Source: Deltaproteobacteria bacterium (GTDB lineage: Bacteria > Myxococcota_A > UBA9042). From it: DNA of 64,000 nucleotides. Positions within the stretch are counted from its first letter, which is position 1. Each line of letters opens with the position of its first letter. Of the stretch, positions 51,662 through 59,268 are shown one piece after another. Made by a program: the position numbers and the translations under genes. The notes beneath the pieces were generated by a model, which ran no database searches, was not told the DNA's origin, and worked only from the letters and a program-made list of their open reading frames with translations. The stretch covers positions 1-64,000 of the forward strand of contig JACKFC010000022.1 of the NCBI GenBank assembly GCA_020632665.1. The letters run 5' to 3'.

Positions 51662-53542
51662 CTAAAAGCCGGCCTGACGCTCGGCGGTGAAGTCGCCCTT
51701 GAACGGCTTGCCCGGCGTATCGGCGACGATGCTGCCGGTCCAGTAGCCGTCGACCAACTTGTCGACCTTCAGGTCGCCGTCCCAATCCTTGGTGGCGTCG
51801 GCCGGCGGCAGGTCGTCGACCATCGTGCAGCCACCGTTGAGCATCAACTTGCTGTCCAGGGTCAGGCCCAAGAGCATCTGCTCGATCGGCAGTACCAATA
51901 GGCTCACGGCGCTGTCGCAGGCCGATTTCACGTTCTTTTCGGAGAGGCCAATCTTGCCGAGGATGCTGCCGCCGATGCCCTTGGCGATGCCGGCGCAGTT
52001 GACCAACTTGCTCATGGCCGCCTGGAACGTGGTCTCGCCGGTGATGGCCTTGAGCACGACGTAGGTCAGGACGTAGTAGATCAGCTTGCCGTAGTTCAGC
52101 TTGATCGTGGAGGAATCGATGGTCATCTTGGTCTGGCCCGAGATGGTGCCGGTCAACGTGCCCGCCAGCAGGTCGAGCGGGAAATTCGGGTCGGTGACCG
52201 CGTCCTTCATATCGAGCGTGATCTTGCCGCAGCTGGCGTAGTTCGGGTCGCTCTTGTCGCAGCCGAGCTTCCAATAGAGGTTCACGCCGGTGAAGTTGAT
52301 CTCGCCCTTGATGAAGAAGTCGTTGCTGACCTTGAAGATCTTCAAGATGCCGAGCATCTCGAGCTTCTTCACGATCTGCAGGACGTCCTGACCGATCTGG
52401 AAGAAGTCCTGCAGCCAGCTCGGGCTCGAGTTCAGCAGCCAATCGGTGACGACCTTGGAGAGCTGCTTCTCGAAGAGCGAGAACGCCGCGTCGACGATGA
52501 TCGAGGGCAGCCATTGTTTGATCAGGTTCTTGATCTGGCTGATGATGAAGGCGCCGGGATCGTAGAAGATCTGCACCGCCGTATCGAGGATCTGGCCGAG
52601 CTGGCCGGGGATCGCGCCGGTGAAGTCGAAGTGGTTCACCATATCGTACGGACCCGACGCCAGCAGCGTCAGGGTCTTGACCGTCACGGTGATTTCGGTG
52701 GTCTGCTTGTCGATGACCAGCACGCCGTCGGCGCATCCGGCCGCGACGAGGTGGTTGGTCGGATCCTTGGCGACCAGGTAGACGCCGTACTTCTTGTCCG
52801 CCGGCAGGTCCTTGAACTCGACCTTGTCGGAGAGGAAGGCCGCCTTGCTGCCGACCCAACCCGCCGGCGGGTAGACAGGCTTGAACGAGGCGCAAGTGAA
52901 CGGCGAGGGCATCAGGCGCACGGTCACCTGACCGATCGGCACCTGGTTGTCGTAGTCCATCGTCACGCGGACGTGGCCCTTCGGCGTGTCGGTGACCGAG
53001 ATCTGAAACTCGACAGGGTCGGCGCCGTCGCAGCTGACGCGGACCTTGTAGCTGACCGCCGGGCTCTTGTTGGCGCGGAAGACGTTGCCGGTCAGGCCCT
53101 TGTTGTCGGTGCCGGTCATCATCGAGTCGAAGCTGCCGGCGCCCTGGCCGTAGAGCCCGTTGTTCTCGATGATCTCGAAGAAGACCGCGACGCCCGAGGC
53201 GGGGCTGCCGAGCGTGTAGTCGACGACCTTGACGTTGACCGGCAGCACACCGTTCGGCGGCAGGACCTGCGGCACGTCGGTGTTGAGCAGCACGATGATC
53301 TCGCGCTTGGTCTCGGCGTCTTCGGCGCCGCTGGCGTCCTCGACGTTGCCGCCGCCGGTCGCCGCATCGGTGCTGCCGGTGTTGCCGACGTCGCTGCCGA
53401 GGAAGCCGATGCCGGCGTCTGGACCCGCGTCTTCTGCAACGACGACGATGCCTTGGACGTATTCTGTGCCGCACGCGACCGGTCCGAACGCGGTCAGCAC
53501 CAGCACGGCGAACCAACGGACCCAGGTTCGGTTGGCGAGCAT
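51662..53542 (-). CDS. Large lipoprotein with Ig-like N-terminal domain, unknown function
   Basis: 626 residues. Lipobox GPVAC (Cys 24), then an Asp/Gly/Ala linker. Residues about 85-180 resemble a Big_1-type Ig-like domain (LPVNVKVVDYTLGSPASGVAVFF). The central part (about 310-420) is mostly hydrophobic helices (IISQIKNLIKQWLPSIIVDA), and the C-terminal half is beta-rich (GEINFTGVNLYWKL). GGGAG precedes ATG 53542 by five bases; a promoter (53598-53626) lies upstream. Possible lipid-binding or surface protein; not recognised. Confidence 0.75.
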   Translation of the reverse strand: MLANRTWVRWFAVLVLTAFGPVACGTEYVQGIVVVAEDAGPDAGIGFLGSDVGNTGSTDAATGGGNVEDASGAEDAETKREIIVLLNTDVPQVLPPNGVLPVNVKVVDYTLGSPASGVAVFFEIIENNGLYGQGAGSFDSMMTGTDNKGLTGNVFRANKSPAVSYKVRVSCDGADPVEFQISVTDTPKGHVRVTMDYDNQVPIGQVTVRLMPSPFTCASFKPVYPPAGWVGSKAAFLSDKVEFKDLPADKKYGVYLVAKDPTNHLVAAGCADGVLVIDKQTTEITVTVKTLTLLASGPYDMVNHFDFTGAIPGQLGQILDTAVQIFYDPGAFIISQIKNLIKQWLPSIIVDAAFSLFEKQLSKVVTDWLLNSSPSWLQDFFQIGQDVLQIVKKLEMLGILKIFKVSNDFFIKGEINFTGVNLYWKLGCDKSDPNYASCGKITLDMKDAVTDPNFPLDLLAGTLTGTISGQTKMTIDSSTIKLNYGKLIYYVLTYVVLKAITGETTFQAAMSKLVNCAGIAKGIGGSILGKIGLSEKNVKSACDSAVSLLVLPIEQMLLGLTLDSKLMLNGGCTMVDDLPPADATKDWDGDLKVDKLVDGYWTGSIVADTPGKPFKGDFTAERQAGF

Positions 53543-53597
53543 CGCGTCTCCCTCGCGGCCTCCTGCGGATGGGTGGCAGGTCGTCGGCGCGGCGAGA

Positions 53598-53626
53598 AGG
53601 ATACGGGATCGCTCGACCAGCGGCAA
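53598..53626 (-). promoter_or_regulatory. Candidate promoter of large lipoprotein gene
   Basis: On the minus strand TTGCCG (53621-53626), a 17-base spacer and TATCCT (53598-53603), 56 bases before the ATG. Good -10 match. Confidence 0.5.
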
Positions 53627-53722
53627 TGAAAGGTTGTGACTTGCCGGCGATCGTGCCCAGGGATAAGGTCACGGCGCACACCGCGGAACGCCCATCACAC
53701 GGGGCCGCAAGGAGAGACACGC

Positions 53723-54118
53723 ATGGCAGCCAACGACCTCTCGCACGCCGATCTGCTCAAGGCCTTCGAGGCCCGCTACGATTACCTCAGCGCGCGCACC
53801 GTGGCGGGCGAGGTGCTCACCGCGAGCGGCGTCGGCAAGAAGGACGGCTACGCAGCCGCCGAGGTCAAGTCCATCGTCGCCGCCGTGCAGGGGAGCCTCG
53901 GCGCCTCCGGTCAGTCGATCGTCGACGCGCTCGGCGCTCCGGCCCCGGCTCCGGCAGCGAAGGCCGAGCCCGCGAAGGAGGCCCCGGCCAAGGCGCCCGC
54001 GAAGGACGACGCCAAGGACGACGCCAAGGACGAGAAGGCCGCGCCCGCCAAGGCCGACGAGAAGAAGGAAGCCGCCAAGCCCGCCGCCGACGCGAAGAAG
54101 CCGGCCGGCAAGAAGTAG
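53723..54118 (+). CDS. Small protein with Lys/Ala/Asp-rich tail
   Basis: 131 residues. The first 72 are a compact helical segment (MAANDLSHADLLKAFEAR, DGYAAAEVKSIVAAVQGSL). The remaining 58 are a low-complexity tail of Lys, Ala, Asp and Pro (KDDAKDDAKD repeats, ending KKPAGKK), like bacterial histone H1-type tails but with acidic residues too. AAGGAG precedes ATG 53723 by eight bases. Function unknown; nucleic acid binding or a solubility tail is possible. Confidence 0.7.
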   Translation: MAANDLSHADLLKAFEARYDYLSARTVAGEVLTASGVGKKDGYAAAEVKSIVAAVQGSLGASGQSIVDALGAPAPAPAAKAEPAKEAPAKAPAKDDAKDDAKDEKAAPAKADEKKEAAKPAADAKKPAGKK

Positions 54119-54265
54119 TCGGGCCTGCAGGGGCCGGATTTCTCGTTGTGTCGACCCCTGGGCTCTGCTAGGTAGCGCGCCCCTGTCGCGACCGGCGTCG
54201 CCGGTGCGAGCGGCCCTTTCGCCGCGCTGGCACGGCCAGACGGGACCCGCCGCGAGGAGTACGCC

Positions 54266-55165
54266 TTGACCACGCCGTCCATCGATCCCCACAGCCTGTT
54301 CGCTGGCCTCGCGCCCGCCGGCACCATGCCCGCAGCGCCGTCGCGGATGGAGATCCCCGACAATCCGAAGAAGCTCGAGCAGCGCATCGCCTACCACGTG
54401 ACCAAGGCGAGCCACGCCTACGATATGTTGGCCGAGGGCGACAAGGTCATGGTCTGCATGTCGGGCGGCAAGGACTCGTACGCCATGCTGCACTTCTTGC
54501 AGCACGTTCAGCGGCACGCGCCGTTCCGCTTCGAGCTCGTCGCGGTCCACCTCGACCAGGGCCACCCCGGCTTCCCGCTCGACGTGCTCGAGGGCTACCT
54601 GAAGACCTGTGGCACGCCCTACGAGATCATCCACGAGCACACCTACCAGGTCGTGGTCGACAAGATCCTTCCGGGCAAGACGACCTGCTCGCTCTGCTCC
54701 CGCCTGCGTCGCGGCATCCTCTACTCGCACGCGCAGCGGCTCGGCTGCACCAAGATCGCGCTCGGCCACCACCGCGACGATATCCTCGCGACGCTGATGC
54801 TGAACCTCTTCTTCTGCGGCCAGCTCAAGGCGATGCCGCCGAAGCTGATCAGCGACGATGGCCGCAACGTGGTCATCCGGCCGCTCGCCTACGTCCCCGA
54901 GATCATGATCAAGCGCTTCGCCGCGATGCAGGGCTGGCCGCTGATCCCGTGCAGCCTCTGCAGCCGGCAGCCCGACCTGAAGCGGGCCCAGATGGAGGCG
55001 CTGCTCGAGACGATGGACGGCATCTACCCCGGGGCCCTGCCGAGCGCGCTCAACGCCCTGCAATCGGCGCACCCGCGCTTCCTACTCGACCGCAACCTCT
55101 ACGATTTCAACGCGGCGCCGGGCGGCGACGACGGCAGTGACGCCGACGAGGACGCCTTCGCATGA
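54266..55165 (+). CDS. ttcA: tRNA 2-thiocytidine biosynthesis protein TtcA
   Basis: 299 residues. The PP-loop SGGKDS is at 66-71; Cys 141/144 (CSLC) and Cys 229/232 (CSLC) fit the TtcA [4Fe-4S]-binding set. TtcA thiolates C32 of tRNA. TTG start at 54266 has AGGAG six bases upstream; the N-terminal 30 residues are less conserved. The acidic C-terminus (DDGSDADED) is mild. ATGA overlap with the downstream pilB/gspE-type gene is unexpected functionally. Confidence 0.93.
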   Translation: MTTPSIDPHSLFAGLAPAGTMPAAPSRMEIPDNPKKLEQRIAYHVTKASHAYDMLAEGDKVMVCMSGGKDSYAMLHFLQHVQRHAPFRFELVAVHLDQGHPGFPLDVLEGYLKTCGTPYEIIHEHTYQVVVDKILPGKTTCSLCSRLRRGILYSHAQRLGCTKIALGHHRDDILATLMLNLFFCGQLKAMPPKLISDDGRNVVIRPLAYVPEIMIKRFAAMQGWPLIPCSLCSRQPDLKRAQMEALLETMDGIYPGALPSALNALQSAHPRFLLDRNLYDFNAAPGGDDGSDADEDAFA

Positions 55166-56958
55166 ATCAGCGCGCGGCCGGGCGCCTCGACCTCGACCGG
55201 CTGCTCGAGCTTCTCGAGCAAGCCGGGATGCTCGACCACAGCGCGGCAGTCGACGTGCAGATGAAGGCCGGCGGGCGGCTGCGGCAGCTCGAACGCCAGC
55301 GTGAGCGCGCCGGCCTCTCCGACGTCCCGGTCTCCCCCGCCGAGCTGGTCGCCAGCTTCCGCTTGCCGGCCCGCGGCGCCGGAACCGTCACCGAAGCGCG
55401 GATCCAGCAGGTCATCGCCGACGCGGCGGGCGTGCCCTACGTCGATATCGATCCGCTGAAGATCGACGCCACGCTGATCACCGGCGCGGTCAGCCAGGCC
55501 TACGCGCGACGCAACGCCGTGCTGCCGCTGGGCCACCAAGATGGGCGCTTCCTGCTCGCGGTCGACGATCCCTTCGCCGGCGACGTGGTCGAGACCATGC
55601 GGGCCCGGGTGCAGGAGCCGATCGAGGTCGTCGTCGCGCTGCGGGCCGATATCCTCCGCGTCCTCGAAGAGGTCTTTCGCTTCCGCGCCAGCCTCAAGGG
55701 CGCCATCGCCGAGCTCGGCGAGACCGGCACCGACTTCGGCAACCTCGAGCAGCTGGTCCGCCTCGGCGCCAACGCCAACCTCGACGGCGACGACAGCCAC
55801 GTCGTCCGCGCGGTCGACTTCCTGCTCCGCTACGCCCTGGACCAGTCAGCGTCGGACCTGCACATCGAGCCCAAGCGGCAGCATTCGGTGGTGCGCCTGC
55901 GGATCGACGGCCTGCTGCACCCGGTGCACCAGCTGCCGAAGGTCGTCCACGCCGCGGTGACCTCGCGGATCAAGACGCTGGCGCGGATGGATATCGCGGA
56001 GAAGCGGCGGCCGCAGGACGGTCGGATCAAGATCGCCCACCGCGAGGTCGAGGTCGAGCTTCGGATCAGCTCGATGCCGACGGCATTCGGCGAGAAGTTG
56101 GTGATCCGCTTCTTCGACCCCGGCGTGCTGCTGCAGGAGGTCGACGCGCTCGGCTTCTTCGCCGACGAGCTGGAGTCGTTCCGGCGGGTGATCCGGCGGC
56201 CGAACGGCCTGGTGCTGGTCACCGGCCCCACCGGTTCGGGCAAGACGACGACGCTCTACTCCGCGTTACGGGCCATCGCCGGGCCGACGATCAACGTCGC
56301 CACGATCGAAGATCCGATCGAGATGGTGGTCGAGGACTTCAACCAGACCGCCACCAACGCCCGGCTCGGCCTCGACTTCAGCACGCTGTTGCGGACCCTG
56401 CTGCGACAAGATCCCGACGTCGTCATGGTCGGTGAGATCCGCGACCGCGAAACCGCCCAGGCCGCGGTACAGGCGGCGCTGACCGGCCACCTCGTCCTCT
56501 CGACCGTGCACACCAACGACGCCCCGGGCGCCGTCTCGCGCATGGTCGACCTCGGCGCCGAGCCCTTCTTGCTCTCGACCACGTTGCTCGGCGTCTTGGC
56601 GCAGCGGCTGCTGCGTCGCGTCTGCCTCTCCTGCCGGGAGGAGACGACCCTGAGCCCTGAGTTGGCCGCCGGCCTCGGCCTGGATCCCGGCGAGGCCCGC
56701 TCGTTCGTGGTCTGGCGTGGCCAGGGCTGCCCGGTCTGCCGTGGCACCGGCTTGAAGGGCCGGGTCGGCGTCTTCGAGTGGATGGTCCTCGACGAGCGCC
56801 TGCGCAAGATGGTCCAGGAGGGCGCCGACGCGGTCGAGATCGGCCGCGCCGCCCAACGCGCCGGCATGCGCTCGCTGCGTGAGTCGGCGCTGAAGAAACT
56901 CGCCCTCGGCCTGACCTCGGCCGAGGAGGTGATCCGCGTCACCGCCGAAGGAGGATGA
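55162..56958 (+). CDS. Type II/IV secretion ATPase, GspE/PilB type
   Basis: 598 residues. N-terminal MshE/GspE-type region, then ATPase: Walker A GPTGSGKT at about 355-362, Asp box TIEDPIE, Walker B-type RTLLRQDPDVVMVGEIRD, and a C4 zinc segment CLSC..CPVC. The assembly ATPase for type IV pili or type II secretion. No pilC, pilT or gsp genes nearby. Starts within ttcA's stop (ATGA) and its own stop overlaps hslO's ATG. Confidence 0.93.
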   Translation: MNQRAAGRLDLDRLLELLEQAGMLDHSAAVDVQMKAGGRLRQLERQRERAGLSDVPVSPAELVASFRLPARGAGTVTEARIQQVIADAAGVPYVDIDPLKIDATLITGAVSQAYARRNAVLPLGHQDGRFLLAVDDPFAGDVVETMRARVQEPIEVVVALRADILRVLEEVFRFRASLKGAIAELGETGTDFGNLEQLVRLGANANLDGDDSHVVRAVDFLLRYALDQSASDLHIEPKRQHSVVRLRIDGLLHPVHQLPKVVHAAVTSRIKTLARMDIAEKRRPQDGRIKIAHREVEVELRISSMPTAFGEKLVIRFFDPGVLLQEVDALGFFADELESFRRVIRRPNGLVLVTGPTGSGKTTTLYSALRAIAGPTINVATIEDPIEMVVEDFNQTATNARLGLDFSTLLRTLLRQDPDVVMVGEIRDRETAQAAVQAALTGHLVLSTVHTNDAPGAVSRMVDLGAEPFLLSTTLLGVLAQRLLRRVCLSCREETTLSPELAAGLGLDPGEARSFVVWRGQGCPVCRGTGLKGRVGVFEWMVLDERLRKMVQEGADAVEIGRAAQRAGMRSLRESALKKLALGLTSAEEVIRVTAEGG

Positions 56959-57932
56959 TGAGCGACCCCACCGAACCCGAGGGCGCTCCGCGCATTCGGT
57001 CCGCCGCCGCACAGCGCTACCTGGAGGCCCGCGAGGCCCGGCGCACGGCGAAGCCCGAGCTGCTGCCCGAGCCGCCGCCGCCGAGCGAGGACACGCTCTG
57101 GCGTGGCTTGCTGCGCGACGGCCAGATGCGGCTGATGGTCGCCCGCGCCGGACGCGCCGGCCACGCGATCTCGACCGGCCTCGACTGCCGCCCGGTGGCG
57201 GATCGCTTCGTCCGCGAGCTCGTGCTGGCGACGCAATTGGTCCGCAGCACGCTCAACCCAGACGAGACGCTGCAGCTCGCCGGCTTCCAGCAGGGTGGCG
57301 TCGGCAATTTCGTCGTCGACGTCTTCGAGGACGGTGGTGTCCGCGCCACGCTCCGCCACCCCGAGAGTACCGGACCGGCGCTGGCCGGCGGCACGCTACA
57401 GGTCACCCGGCAGCAGCGGGGCCGCGGCCAATACCGCAGCTCGGTGGCCTTCGCCGAGGGCGACCGCACCTCCGACGTGCTGATGCGCTACCTGCTCGAG
57501 AGCGAGCAGATCCTGACCCTGCTCGACGTCGACGTCGCGCCGGAGCGCGGTGACCACGGCCTCGCCGCGGTGGGCTCGATCGTGCAGTTGATGCCCGAAG
57601 GCAGCCGTGAGGACTTGGCCCGCTTGGTCCAGAACCTCGAGGCCAGCGGCAAGCCGGGCCCGGCGATGGTCGATGGCGACCCCGACGCGGTGGCCTGGGC
57701 CGAGCGCTTGCTCGATGGATTCTATTGGGATCAGGTGGCGCGACAGGATCTCGCGTTCCACTGCCCGTGCTCGGCCGAGCGCGTGGTGGCCCTGCTCGCT
57801 TCGCTGCCGCCCGACGACCTCCGCGAGGTCATCGATGGGCTCGAAGTCGTCGAGTCCACCTGCGACTATTGCCGCACGACGTACACCACGCCGGTCGACC
57901 AGCTGCAGGCCTTGCTCGGCACGCCGTCCTGA
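56958..57932 (+). CDS. hslO: Redox-regulated chaperone Hsp33
   Basis: 324 residues. The C-terminal redox switch is Cys 269, 271 (HCPCS) and Cys 302, 305 (CDYC), which bind zinc when reduced. The N-terminal domain follows after an extra 45-residue Pro/Glu leader. Of two adjacent ATGs (56955, 56958) the second leaves better spacing from AAGGAG. It shares one base with the secretion ATPase stop. Confidence 0.92.
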   Translation: MSDPTEPEGAPRIRSAAAQRYLEAREARRTAKPELLPEPPPPSEDTLWRGLLRDGQMRLMVARAGRAGHAISTGLDCRPVADRFVRELVLATQLVRSTLNPDETLQLAGFQQGGVGNFVVDVFEDGGVRATLRHPESTGPALAGGTLQVTRQQRGRGQYRSSVAFAEGDRTSDVLMRYLLESEQILTLLDVDVAPERGDHGLAAVGSIVQLMPEGSREDLARLVQNLEASGKPGPAMVDGDPDAVAWAERLLDGFYWDQVARQDLAFHCPCSAERVVALLASLPPDDLREVIDGLEVVESTCDYCRTTYTTPVDQLQALLGTPS

Positions 57933-57943
57933 CGGCCGAGCAA
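57912..57943. terminator. Inverted repeat at the hslO/grxD junction
   Basis: A 9-base perfect arm pair (57912-57920 and 57935-57943), with a further inner CCGTC/GACGG match, around the hslO stop codon. Convergent genes flank it, so it may end transcription from both sides. No T run. Confidence 0.5.
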
Positions 57944-57962
57944 GACCCGAGCGTCGTCGTGG

Positions 57963-58304
57963 CTAGGCGTCGGCGCCGGCGGCCTGCTGCAGCAGCGGCT
58001 GCAGCTCGCCGGTCTGGAACATATCGAGGGTGATGTCGCAGCCGCCGATCAGCTCGCCCTTGACGTAGAGCTGCGGGATCGTCGGCCAGTTGCCGTAGGC
58101 CTTGATCCCTTCGCGGATCTCGGGGTCGGCCAGGACGTTGACGGCCTGGTACGGCGTGCCGATCTGCGCCAGCACCTGCGCCACGCGGGCCGAGAAGCCA
58201 CACATCGGGAAGTTCGGCGTGCCCTTCATGAAGAGCACGACGGGGCTCCCCTTGACGATGCCGTCGATGCGCTCGAGCACGGGGTCGTTCTGCGTCTCGC
58301 TCAT
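57963..58304 (-). CDS. grxD: Monothiol glutaredoxin (Grx4/GrxD type)
   Basis: 113 residues. Active site CGFS with Cys 35, followed by WPTIPQLYVKGELIGGCDI. Monothiol Grx4 proteins bind [2Fe-2S] clusters, often with BolA. The neighbour 9 bases upstream is bolA, supporting the pair. Confidence 0.96.
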   Translation of the reverse strand: MSETQNDPVLERIDGIVKGSPVVLFMKGTPNFPMCGFSARVAQVLAQIGTPYQAVNVLADPEIREGIKAYGNWPTIPQLYVKGELIGGCDITLDMFQTGELQPLLQQAAGADA

Positions 58305-58313
58305 GGGATCCTC

Positions 58314-58574
58314 CTAGGCGTTCTGCGGCGCGCGGGTGCGCAGCGCCAATGCGTGAATTTGGCGGCCGACCGGCTCTCCGAGCGCGGCGTAGACCAGGCG
58401 ATGTTGGGCGATCCGCGTGGTGCCGGCGAAGGCCGCGGCTTCGATCTCGACCTCGAAGTGGTCGTCGGTGCCCGTGGTGTCGCGGACGCTGAACGTCGCG
58501 CCCGGGAAGGCGGCGGCCAGGGTCTGCTCGATATACGCCGCGACCGAACCGGGCGCGGGGCTGTCGATGCTCAT
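58314..58574 (-). CDS. bolA: BolA family protein
   Basis: 86 residues. BolA fold signature DDHFEVEIEAAAFAGTTRIAQHRLVYAALG and IHALALRTRAP with the conserved His. It precedes grxD by 9 bases. In E. coli and mitochondria, BolA and Grx form [2Fe-2S] heterocomplexes for cluster trafficking. Confidence 0.94.
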   Translation of the reverse strand: MSIDSPAPGSVAAYIEQTLAAAFPGATFSVRDTTGTDDHFEVEIEAAAFAGTTRIAQHRLVYAALGEPVGRQIHALALRTRAPQNA

Positions 58575-58720
58575 GTCGCTCCTCTTCCGCCCCCAGGGGG
58601 GACGGCGGCCGCACTCTGCGCCAGCGGGGCCGTGCCAGCAAGTGTCGCGTCGCTAGGCGGCCGATTTCCACGGGGTTGTCGACGAAGGCTCTGCTCCCGC
58701 CGATCCGCTGCGCGCGGCCA

Positions 58721-58750
58721 TTGTCGGGCCGCCGTCGGCGCTGCTATGGT
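58721..58750 (+). promoter_or_regulatory. Candidate promoter of secreted protein gene
   Basis: TTGTCG at 58721-58726, an 18-base spacer, then TATGGT at 58745-58750, 41 bases before the ATG. The rest of the 217-base divergent gap holds no other feature I can support. Confidence 0.5.
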
Positions 58751-58791
58751 AGCAAAGCCCGCGCTCCGGCGTCGGGTGCCGGAGGCCTACG

Positions 58792-59256
58792 ATGCGTTCT
58801 GCCCGAATCTTGCTGCTGGTCCTGCTCGCCGCGCCCCTGCTGGTCGCGTTCCGACCGTTCACGCCGGTGCAGTCGGTCTGCGACAAATGTCCGGTCAAGG
58901 GCGACCGAATCACCCTGAAGGACGGTGCGGTCGTCGTCGCCAAGGTGATCGGCAAGAACCAGGACGGCTGGATCATCGAGCTCCACGGCGAGGTCCGCTT
59001 CGCGCAGTTCCGCGAGGTCGAGCGGGTGGACTTCGTCAGCGGCGCCGAGCCCAAGGGCCTCGAGCAATACGATCAGATCCTGATCAAGAACGCCGACCAG
59101 ACCGTGCTCTTCGGCACCTTGATCCAGATCGAGGCCGGCAAGCCGCTGGCGCTGCGCTCGCCGCGTGGTCAGGTCTACATGGTCTCCCCCGAGCAGGTGC
59201 TGGTCTATTACCACCGCGGCAAGCGCCGTGCGCCGGTCGCCGCGCCCGCGAACTGA
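58792..59256 (+). CDS. Secreted protein of unknown function
   Basis: 154 residues. Signal peptide of about 20 residues (MRSARILLLVLLAAPLLVAF). A C-D-K-C pair lies near the mature N-terminus, then repeated short beta motifs: DRITLKDGAVVVAKVIGK, DGWIIELHGEVRFAQF, SPRGQVYMVSPEQVLVY. The pattern resembles small periplasmic beta-barrel (SH3- or Sm-like) modules. 12 bases separate it from the GH57-like gene; likely one operon. Confidence 0.75.
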   Translation: MRSARILLLVLLAAPLLVAFRPFTPVQSVCDKCPVKGDRITLKDGAVVVAKVIGKNQDGWIIELHGEVRFAQFREVERVDFVSGAEPKGLEQYDQILIKNADQTVLFGTLIQIEAGKPLALRSPRGQVYMVSPEQVLVYYHRGKRRAPVAAPAN

Positions 59257-59268
59257 CGGACGCCCACG

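Noticed and set aside
53641..53667. TTGCCG plus GATAAG promoter for the Lys/Ala-tailed gene
   Set aside because: The spacer is only 15 bases, so I did not list it.
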